Of a stretch of 11,517 bases of DNA, positions 6,322 through 11,517 are shown in pieces. A program made the translations under genes and the position numbers. This DNA is from Spirochaetaceae bacterium (GTDB taxonomy: Bacteria; Spirochaetota; Spirochaetia; Treponematales; Breznakiellaceae). The notes beneath the pieces were generated by a model that had not been told where the DNA came from, made no database searches, and saw nothing but the letters and a program-made list of their open reading frames with translations. The DNA is taken from NCBI GenBank assembly GCA_031278295.1, contig JAITKQ010000146.1, positions 1 to 11,517 on the forward strand, read 5' to 3'. The stretch's first letter is position 1. Each line of letters starts with the position of its first letter.

Positions 6322-8144
6322 GGCCGTTTCAGCGCTGACAAGGTAAAACCAATGCAGTCTATCAATTCTTTGCAGGCCTCTTCGGTAAGCTGCCCGGCCC
6401 CCTCAGCGCCTTCGGTTTGCAGCGGGCCCTTGGAGTCAAAATGAGAAAAACCCGCTATCGACCTGACCTCGCTGTTTAATAACGCAGCTTTGGCCGCGTC
6501 CATCCTTTTCAACACCGCTTCCCGCGCCCTTGAATGTTCAAGCACGGCCATGTCCGTCAGTACGGAACGCGCCGTGTCCAGCGCCGCCTTAAGGCCGCCG
6601 GTAAGGGCGGTACAAGCCGCTTCGTAGCGATCCCTGCGGGCCTTACGCTCAGGTTTGGAGTTCCATTTTTGGGAAATTTCGTTTGAAACCTGTTCAAGCC
6701 GCTCGGAAATAGCGGTACGACAGGGCGGCAGCGCCAAAACTTCCTCGATACCTGTAGTTTTCATACCGTTTATCGCCAGTCCCCTGCCGGAAAGCCGCAA
6801 ACTATCACGATTTTTGGATGATTTAAGCCGGTTTTCAAACCATGAAGCGTACAAAGCAAGGCGTTTGTCCGTTAAAACGGTACTGCCGTCCGCCGCTTTC
6901 GCAAAAAACGGCGCGGCGTCCAGCAAGGCGCACAAGGACCGTGTTTCGGCGGGAAGGAAACGTTTTGCCCCGGCAAGGGCATGTTCCTCGAACAAGGCCC
7001 CCCTGTAGTGCGTCGCGAGGCCGGGAAAGGCAAGGTCCAGCCCGCCGATAAAGATTGGCCGGTGGGCGGGGGCGAGTGAGGAGGCAAAGTCCCATGCGGT
7101 GCTGGCAACTGAGCCTCCCGCGCCCAGCCGTCCCTTCACATCCACCCTCGCCTCGACAAAGCCGCTCAACGGGTAGCTCGAAGCGTAGAGGAAGTCCTTT
7201 CCAGCCGCGCTCCTTCTGCCCGGCCTGTTACGCAGCACGGTAGGGTAAACGGCGGCCTCCGTTATCAGTACGCTTTCCTCAGGCAGGCAGCGGTCCAAGT
7301 GGCGCGTGTTCCAGTACTGGGGATCGACGGAAACGGCAAAATCGGGCTTAACGCCTTCACGTTTGAGGAAACGCAAGGCCGTATCCACGGCGACAACGAT
7401 ACAGCGGCCGGCCAGGTCCGCTATCCTTCCGCCAAGCTCGTCCAGGCTGGGGCCTGCCGCCAAAAGCAACACGGGAAAGTCAAAACGTCCCGCCAAAAGG
7501 TCAATGCCCGGCAGGTCACGTACCGCCCAGAGGTTTGCCGCCTGATTCCTTGTCCAGCGTTTTCCGAAACGGCGTAACGTCGCCTCGTTCACAGCGTCTT
7601 TCGTCCGCCAATTTTCTATATGCCGTTCCACTTCGCGGTAAAACGCCGTGTCCGCCGCGGTCAGGGCCGGATTCCGTATAACTGACAGTTTCTTTGGGGA
7701 GATCTTGAGCGCCGCCGTGATCGCGTCCGGTTCGTCACCCAGCACAAATACGATACGTTTGTCCAGAATACCCGTTAAGTCACGGGTTTCAAAGGCGGCG
7801 CGTAGGATGCCGCTCCTTTTTTCTACGGCTATGATCAGCGGGGGCGGGGCAAGCGCCGCCGCGGCCTCCGCCGCGTAGCCAAGCCCAAAGCCGAGCAGCA
7901 GGACGGCGCGGTTTTCACCGGGCTCAGCGCGGTCCGCGGCAAAAACAAGCCGTGCCGCCTCCCGCTCCGGATCCCGCGCGGAATGTAAATACCGTCCTTC
8001 AAGCCGTGCCGTAGGAGCGCCGGAGGCGGCTTTCTCCAAAACAAGGTCCGCCTCCACCCCTGCCCCCCCGACCTTTTGTTCGATACCGGGGACAAAGCGC
8101 CGCGCCGCCTCCATGTTTTTTTTGTATATGTCATTTTTTTCCAT
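6312..8144 (-). CDS. Maf/DUF115 (MptE-like domain) protein, probable flagellin glycosylation factor
   Basis: A 610-residue cytoplasmic-type protein. An N-terminal nucleotide-binding-like segment carries LLLGFGLGY (82-90). The central DUF115/MptE-like domain has LLAAGPSLDEL (227-237), VVAVDTALRFL (250-260) and KPDFAVSVDP (266-275), the hallmark order of motility-associated factor (Maf) proteins. The C-terminal ~150 residues are helical and charged. Maf proteins in Campylobacter and Aeromonas are linked to transfer of nonulosonic-acid sugars to flagellin, and flagellin glycosylation is known in treponemes, so that role is inferred here. No flagellar gene is adjacent. The frame stays open upstream to 8363, but that part overlaps a palindrome and has no family resemblance. 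The ATG at 8144 begins a typical MEKNDIYKKNMEA start, though without a clear Shine-Dalgarno; ATG 8195 is another option. TGA at 6312-6314 lies within the end of the GH3 gene. Confidence 0.85.
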   Translation of the reverse strand: MEKNDIYKKNMEAARRFVPGIEQKVGGAGVEADLVLEKAASGAPTARLEGRYLHSARDPEREAARLVFAADRAEPGENRAVLLLGFGLGYAAEAAAALAPPPLIIAVEKRSGILRAAFETRDLTGILDKRIVFVLGDEPDAITAALKISPKKLSVIRNPALTAADTAFYREVERHIENWRTKDAVNEATLRRFGKRWTRNQAANLWAVRDLPGIDLLAGRFDFPVLLLAAGPSLDELGGRIADLAGRCIVVAVDTALRFLKREGVKPDFAVSVDPQYWNTRHLDRCLPEESVLITEAAVYPTVLRNRPGRRSAAGKDFLYASSYPLSGFVEARVDVKGRLGAGGSVASTAWDFASSLAPAHRPIFIGGLDLAFPGLATHYRGALFEEHALAGAKRFLPAETRSLCALLDAAPFFAKAADGSTVLTDKRLALYASWFENRLKSSKNRDSLRLSGRGLAINGMKTTGIEEVLALPPCRTAISERLEQVSNEISQKWNSKPERKARRDRYEAACTALTGGLKAALDTARSVLTDMAVLEHSRAREAVLKRMDAAKAALLNSEVRSIAGFSHFDSKGPLQTEGAEGAGQLTEEACKELIDCIGFTLSALKRPYP

Positions 8145-8351
8145 ACCGGTCAACCGCAAGGGCAAAAGTATCAGGGCAAAAGCGTTTACTTTCATCCAAA
8201 GGGGGCCTGCGGCTTTGTAGCGCTTCGCGCGTAAAACGCAAACTCCTGATAAGGGTCTTAGGTAAATGCTTTTGCCTGCCAAAGTATACCCTGAATCCGT
8301 ATAAAAAGGGATAGATGGGCCTGTTCCAAAAAACCCTAAATGAACCGCCCC

Positions 8352-8392
8352 GCCCCGCCACAAAACAGCGTCAAGCTGTTTTGTGGCGGGGC
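8352..8392. repeat. Perfect 18-bp palindrome with 5-base loop
   Basis: GCCCCGCCACAAAACAGC (8352-8369), loop GTCAA, GCTGTTTTGTGGCGGGGC (8375-8392). On the minus strand it lies about 75 bp downstream of the last exbD stop and could end the uptake operon, but the bases after it are GGGGCGG rather than a U-tract. On the plus strand ATCTCTTG follows. A REP-like or MITE-like element is an equally good reading. Confidence 0.8.
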
Positions 8393-8451
8393 ATCTCTTG
8401 TAGGCCTTGCATTATTTACACACTTCGATCGGCTGCGGAAATTTACAATAT

Positions 8452-8465
8452 GGGGGGGGGGGGGG
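8452..8465. repeat. Homopolymer run of 14 G
   Basis: Fourteen consecutive G (C on the coding strand of the neighbouring genes) abut the TAG stop of the downstream exbD at 8466-8468. Such a run is prone to length change by slippage and is also error-prone in sequencing, so the exact count is uncertain. It lies outside every proposed coding region. Confidence 0.9.
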
Positions 8466-8870
8466 CTATTTTTTTTCGTCCTTCACAACAAATGACACGG
8501 TGCGGTATTCGACGGCCTGTAGCAGCGCGATAACGGAATCGACGTTTTCAAACGCGGTGTTCCTGTCCGCTATGATATGTATCCTCGTATCGGGCCTGTT
8601 CAGGTACACATTGTTTATCGTTTCTTCCAGCGTTCCAAAACCCGCCGGATTGCCGTCTATAAAAACCGCCCCGCCTGAGTTTACCCAGATTTCAAGATTC
8701 TCTTTGTCGCTTACTTTCAGCGCGTTGGGCGTCTCCGCGTACTCTATGTCCACTGTCTTCCGGTAATTTATCAACGCTACAAGCATAATAAATATCAAAA
8801 GAAGGAATGCGACATCCGACATGGCGTTGGTGGGAATGACCGCCTGTTTATTTTTATGTTTATACTTCAT
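8466..8870 (-). CDS. exbD: ExbD/TolR-family energy transducer (second copy)
   Basis: A 134-residue single-span inner-membrane protein. A short basic cytoplasmic start (MKYKHKNK) leads to the membrane helix NAMSDVAFLLLIFIMLVAL, whose Asp19 is at the position of the proton-conducting aspartate of ExbD. A periplasmic domain of about 90 residues follows, with the typical IWVNSGGAVFIDG and IHIIADRNTAFENV blocks. With ExbB it turns proton flow into motion of TonB. The start overlaps the upstream exbD stop by 4 bp (ATGA), so the two are translationally coupled. The TAG stop is followed directly by the G14/C14 run. The sequence clearly differs from the first copy, so the pair is not a recent duplication. 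Confidence 0.93.
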   Translation of the reverse strand: MKYKHKNKQAVIPTNAMSDVAFLLLIFIMLVALINYRKTVDIEYAETPNALKVSDKENLEIWVNSGGAVFIDGNPAGFGTLEETINNVYLNRPDTRIHIIADRNTAFENVDSVIALLQAVEYRTVSFVVKDEKK

Positions 8871-9280
8871 GTTCCGATCCCCGCCTGTGCCATTTTCTTA
8901 AAAGAAAAAGACTTTATTTTCAAACGCTTTGCAAGTTCAACAAAAGACACGACGGACCACCAGGGCGCTTTGGGCGAAACCGTTAAAAGCACGGCTAGGT
9001 TTTCGCGTGTACGCGCGGCGCTTGCGATTTTTTCTTCGGTTTCATTTCGGGTTACGAAACTGCCGTTGAACGTGAGGGTGCCGCCGTCCGTTAATTCAAA
9101 ACGCAGTATGTCATCTTTATGCAGCGTGCGTACGCTGTCTTTCACCGGAAGGTCCATTAAAAAACCTTTGTTGATGTTAAAGCCGGCAATCACGATAAAG
9201 TATATGATTAGCAGGAACGCGAGATCGCTTAGAGCGGAATTGTTGTCAAACAGCCTTTTCTTTTTTCGCCGTATTTTCAT
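8867..9280 (-). CDS. exbD: ExbD/TolR-family energy transducer (first copy)
   Basis: A 137-residue protein with a strongly basic start (MKIRRKKKR). Its membrane helix SALSDLAFLLIIYFIVIAGF carries Asp19 at the proton-relay position, and a periplasmic domain follows with ELTDGGTLTFNGSFV. Its C-terminal part (FVELAKRLKIKSFSFKKMAQ) is more basic than in the second copy, and the usual VxIxADxxxxY block is altered (AVLLTVSPKAPWW). It is therefore the more divergent of the two. It overlaps exbB upstream and exbD downstream by 4 bp each. With ExbB it would form the proton-driven motor for the TonB encoded in the same operon. Confidence 0.9.
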   Translation of the reverse strand: MKIRRKKKRLFDNNSALSDLAFLLIIYFIVIAGFNINKGFLMDLPVKDSVRTLHKDDILRFELTDGGTLTFNGSFVTRNETEEKIASAARTRENLAVLLTVSPKAPWWSVVSFVELAKRLKIKSFSFKKMAQAGIGT

Positions 9281-9912
9281 TTAAGCATCTTGATTAATTT
9301 CAGGCAGCTTGTTTCAACATCGTTTGAAAAGCTGTCGACAATATGGCTCAAAACCGAACCGGCCGTCATAGCGATGATCGCGATTATTAGGCCGAAAACC
9401 GTTGTTATGAGCGCCTCGTATATGCCGTTTGCCACAATCTGTGCGTTGACCTCCGTCGCGTCAGCGATCGATTTAAACGCGCCGATCATGCCGGACACCG
9501 TTCCCAAAAAACCTGTAACGGGGGCAAGGGAGCCAAGCGCCGTCAGATAGTCAAACCCGTTTTCTAGGGACGCGACGCAGTCGGCGGCCTCCGCTTCAGC
9601 GTTTGCTTCAAGCTCAAGCCGCTGCCCCCTTAACTCAGGGAATTCAAACAGAGCGAACAGAACGCGCGCCCCCAGTCTTTTTTGTTTTTTTCCCAGCAGA
9701 AAATTCCGCGCACCTTCAAAATCTTTATCACCGATAAACTTTATTAACTGTTCTTTTATATCATCAAGTCGCAGATTACAGCGTATGATAAAAATTATCC
9801 TTTCCAGCGTGATAGAAACCGTCGCGACGGAAAACGCCAAAAGCGGCCACATAAAAACACCGCCCATCCTGAATAAACTTAAAAGCGTCATGCTTGTTTC
9901 GTTATCGTTCAT
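9277..9912 (-). CDS. exbB: ExbB/TolQ/MotA-type proton channel protein
   Basis: A 211-residue inner-membrane protein of the MotA/TolQ/ExbB family. It has three membrane spans at about 17-43, 123-146 and 167-190 and a cytoplasmic loop between the first two. The signature blocks are LGSLAPVTGFLGTVSGMIGAF (126-146) and EALITTVFGLIIAIIAM (166-182), as expected for the channel-lining helices. It forms the pentameric channel that harnesses the proton gradient with ExbD. The ATG at 9912 is chosen because a purine-rich GGAG/AGGGGG stretch precedes it and it lies 22 bp after the DUF4198 stop; a longer frame to 9984 would run into that gene. It joins exbD by an ATGA overlap. Confidence 0.94.
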   Translation of the reverse strand: MNDNETSMTLLSLFRMGGVFMWPLLAFSVATVSITLERIIFIIRCNLRLDDIKEQLIKFIGDKDFEGARNFLLGKKQKRLGARVLFALFEFPELRGQRLELEANAEAEAADCVASLENGFDYLTALGSLAPVTGFLGTVSGMIGAFKSIADATEVNAQIVANGIYEALITTVFGLIIAIIAMTAGSVLSHIVDSFSNDVETSCLKLIKMLK

Positions 9913-9934
9913 ACGGCCCCCTGCTCCGCCGGCA

Positions 9935-10735
9935 CTATTTAGTGACGGTAAACGACACCCAGGAATTATACGATTCCGCATCATAGACGGGGTTGTTTTT
10001 TACGTCCCCTGAGTAAGAAGTTTTTACTATCCATATATCTTTCGCGGTGTTGGGGATATTTATTGTAACGAGTCCCGCCGCGTCCGTTTTGGCGTCTTTT
10101 ACCGCCCATGCGTCTCTGTCCTTTGGGTTGTAATTCCTGTATGTGGCGGATATGACCGCGCCGCCCAAAGACTGGCCGTGCAGTAAGACCTTGAATACGG
10201 CGCTTTTTCCGGCGGCAATATCCGCCGGGTTTGTTACCGGCGTTATTTCCAGCGGCAGGCCAAGCGGCCTGGCAAACGAAGCGTCCTGGGATGCGGGATT
10301 AATGTATATTTTGCACCAGTCTTCGCTGATGTACGTTTTGGTAACGGTAAGGCCCAGCGCTTTTACCGTCGCTTTGGTCGCCTCTTTGTTTCCCGATGTA
10401 GTAACGTTGGAAAAACGCGCCGTGCTGTTAAGCAGAACCAAACAGGGCGCGCCGCCGGGCAGCGTAAACGACTGTGCCAGCACGTTAAGCGCCTGGTCGG
10501 GGACGGTAGTTATTTTTACATCGTTCAGCGTATTATTCTGTAGCACATAAAATCCGCCCGGACGCGGTATCCATTCACCTGCTATTAAATGGTGGGTGGA
10601 GTACGAATATACAGGAACTGTGTCTCCAGCCTTATAATCTTTTACATCGCCTATCGCGCCAAACCATTCATGCGCGGACAGCGCGCCGGATAAAAAAACG
10701 TTTAAAACAATAAACATAAAAATATTCTTTTTCAT
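9935..10735 (-). CDS. DUF4198 periplasmic protein, candidate metal-uptake component
   Basis: A 266-residue secreted protein. The signal peptide is KKNIFMFIVLNVFLSGALSA, with predicted cleavage before His22, giving a mature protein that begins HEWF. DUF4198 proteins commonly show an A-H-[ED]-[FW] start like this. Further candidate ligands are His48, His49 and His186. The C-terminal half has the family pattern GLPLEITPVTNP (159-170), an FKVLLHGQSLGGAVI strand pair (181-195), then DAAGLVTINIP, which suggests Ig-like beta-sandwich domains. The family (COG5266) has been annotated as a periplasmic component of cobalt/nickel transport, although its biochemistry is not settled. Its place between tonB and exbB supports a role in handling the substrate of the TonB receptor. 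AGGAG precedes the ATG. Metal identity is inferred. Confidence 0.85.
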   Translation of the reverse strand: MKKNIFMFIVLNVFLSGALSAHEWFGAIGDVKDYKAGDTVPVYSYSTHHLIAGEWIPRPGGFYVLQNNTLNDVKITTVPDQALNVLAQSFTLPGGAPCLVLLNSTARFSNVTTSGNKEATKATVKALGLTVTKTYISEDWCKIYINPASQDASFARPLGLPLEITPVTNPADIAAGKSAVFKVLLHGQSLGGAVISATYRNYNPKDRDAWAVKDAKTDAAGLVTINIPNTAKDIWIVKTSYSGDVKNNPVYDAESYNSWVSFTVTK

Positions 10736-10788
10736 TTTTAATTCTCCTAAAAAAATAATACGGCCTTTGATGTTAAAAACCGTTTTAG

Positions 10789-11433
10789 CTATGTAAGCTT
10801 AAAAGAAACCGGTATCGCGATTTTTACCTGCGTTACCGGCTTGCGGAACGGCGAGGCGCTTTTCACGGCGCGGAGAGCTTCGTCATCAAGAAGTTTGTTT
10901 CCGCTGCTTTTACGAACCGCCGTATCGCTTATGGAACCGTCCATATTTATTACAAAACTGACTTCCACGACTCCCTGTACGCCTGTACGTCTTGCCTGCG
11001 ACGGGTATATAAGCTCGTTCATTATGCGCCGTTGTATATAGTTGTAATTGCTCTGTAAATAGCGCGAAACCGCGGCTTTATTCACAGCGTCCCCGCCGCC
11101 TGAAACAACCGGTTTTTCATCAGTCTCGATAAACCTTTCCGCGATTTCCGAAACAACGGGTTCCTCTTCCGTTTCGATAAGGATTTCCGCTATTTCTTCC
11201 TGAACGGGAATTAGCTCCGGCGGTTTTTCTTTTACAGGCGGCGGTTTCACCACTATTTTGGGCGCGGGCGCCTCTTCTTTGTATTCAGAAATATTTACAA
11301 GGCTCACGAGTGTCGCTTCTTCGATCTCCACAGTCTTTGCCTGGGTAGTAAAAATTACAAAAAATAAAAGCGCGGCGTGAAGAACGGCGGAAACGGTAGC
11401 GATGCCGAGTCGTATTTTTTTGTCTGTGTTCAT
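10789..11433 (-). CDS. tonB: TonB energy-transducing protein
   Basis: A 214-residue protein anchored in the inner membrane by one helix (about 9-29). That helix carries Ser15 and His19 in an S-x3-H arrangement, as in the E. coli TonB SHLS motif. A periplasmic Pro/Glu/Lys-rich spacer (52-111) follows, with KPPPVKEKPPELIP and a tandem 16-residue repeat at 80-111. The C-terminal domain (about 125-214) has the family signature YPSQARRTGVQGVVEVSFVI, NMDGSI and LLDDEALRAVKSASPFRKP. It carries energy from ExbB/ExbD to the outer-membrane receptor whose gene ends 35 bp upstream. No strong ribosome site lies right before the ATG; AAGGAA is somewhat far upstream. The next gene starts 53 bp downstream. 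Confidence 0.95.
   Translation of the reverse strand: MNTDKKIRLGIATVSAVLHAALLFFVIFTTQAKTVEIEEATLVSLVNISEYKEEAPAPKIVVKPPPVKEKPPELIPVQEEIAEILIETEEEPVVSEIAERFIETDEKPVVSGGGDAVNKAAVSRYLQSNYNYIQRRIMNELIYPSQARRTGVQGVVEVSFVINMDGSISDTAVRKSSGNKLLDDEALRAVKSASPFRKPVTQVKIAIPVSFKLT
11102..11197 (-). repeat. Two 48-bp tandem repeats in the TonB spacer
   Basis: Two units, 11102-11149 and 11150-11197, both beginning GAAACAAC on the plus strand. They encode EIAEILIETEEEPVVS and EIAERFIETDEKPVVS (residues 80-111). The unit length is a multiple of three, so copy-number change would lengthen or shorten the periplasmic spacer without a frameshift. Confidence 0.8.
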
Positions 11434-11468
11434 GCCCGTTACCGTCGTTCCTTATCAATACGCCGTTT

Positions 11469-11517
11469 CTAGAATTTCGCGCCGAAAGATATGTTAAAGC
11501 TACGTCCCGCCGCCGGC
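11469..11517 (-). CDS. 3' end of a probable TonB-dependent outer-membrane receptor (partial)
   Basis: Only the last 15 codons are in the window, reading PAAGRSFNISFGAKF then TAG (11469-11471). A Gly-Arg-x-Phe-x-x-x-x-x-x-x-x-Phe ending with a terminal aromatic residue is typical of the last beta-strand of TonB-dependent receptors, which ends in Phe for BAM-mediated assembly. Its position immediately upstream of tonB on the same strand agrees. The gene continues past the right edge of the window. Confidence 0.65.
   Translation of the reverse strand, partial: PAAGRSFNISFGAKF

Larger units (their letters stand above)
8145..8465. other. 320-bp gene-free region upstream of the DUF115 gene
   Basis: It contains, from right to left, the G14 run, the 18-bp palindrome at 8352-8392, and a possible minus-strand -10 box TATACT (8283-8288) without a good -35. 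There are also short self-complementary stretches near 8218-8240 (GCGCTTCGCGC and GCGTTTTACGC). I see no convincing small gene. The minus-strand frame across it is open, but it reads through the palindrome and looks non-coding. Confidence 0.5.

Noticed and set aside
8145..8363. Upstream start of the DUF115 gene at 8363
   Set aside because: The extra 73 codons read through one arm of the 18-bp palindrome, show no conservation pattern and lack a ribosome site. The ATG at 8144 gives a typical N-terminus.
8452..8468. Slippage in the G14 run changing the ExbD C-terminus
   Set aside because: The TAG stop of exbD comes before the run in the reading direction, so changes in run length cannot alter that protein.
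9913..9984. Start of exbB at 9984
   Set aside because: That frame overlaps the end of the DUF4198 gene and adds a non-conserved Pro/Gly-rich stretch. The ATG at 9912 has a purine-rich ribosome site and fits family length.
1..11517. tRNA genes, CRISPR arrays, transposases, origin or phage attachment sites
   Set aside because: Looked for on both strands. No cloverleaf-like segment, regularly spaced direct repeats or transposase motifs were recognised by eye; short RNAs could still have been missed.

Overview
The window looks like a piece of a spirochaete chromosome, most likely a Treponema of the gut or termite-gut type. This is judged from protein flavour: a flagellin-type Maf/DUF115 protein, a relaxed spirochaete-style lipobox, and a TonB/ExbB/ExbD/DUF4198 set, on a background of roughly 50-55% GC. 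No rRNA or other marker gene fixes the genus, so the assignment is an inference. No tRNA, rRNA, CRISPR array or intact insertion sequence was seen.

Left end (1-490): an AT-rich, decayed stretch. On the minus strand it holds what looks like the tail of one gene followed by the first ~60 codons of a CysE-like hexapeptide acetyltransferase. The acetyltransferase is cut short exactly where a hairpin repeat begins (86-115). I read it as the remnant of a surface-polysaccharide locus. Nested inverted repeats (488-562) separate it from the next gene.

Housekeeping block (562-5078): hisS and a ClC-type chloride/proton antiporter overlap and read leftward. From the intergenic region upstream of hisS (3227-3483), pta (phosphate acetyltransferase) reads rightward from a recognisable sigma70-like promoter. 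It is coupled by a TAATG junction to a small four-helix-type membrane protein, and the pair ends at a very strong rho-independent terminator (5039-5078).

Middle (5122-8465): a GH3 NagZ-like lipoprotein reads rightward and converges on, and overlaps by 10 bp, a leftward Maf/DUF115 protein. The GH3 coding region contains two perfect 14-15 bp hairpins. The 320 bp upstream of the DUF115 gene hold a perfect 18-bp palindrome and a run of 14 G.

Right end (8466-11517): a leftward TonB-energised uptake operon in the order receptor (only its last 15 codons are in the window), tonB, DUF4198 periplasmic protein, exbB, exbD, exbD. The two exbD genes are distinct, and exbB-exbD-exbD are joined by 4-bp stop/start overlaps. 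The DUF4198 protein is predicted to start with histidine after signal-peptide removal, which suggests a metal (nickel/cobalt/copper-like) cargo. This operon is the most interesting functional system in the window: a receptor, its energiser and a candidate periplasmic metal binder are encoded together.
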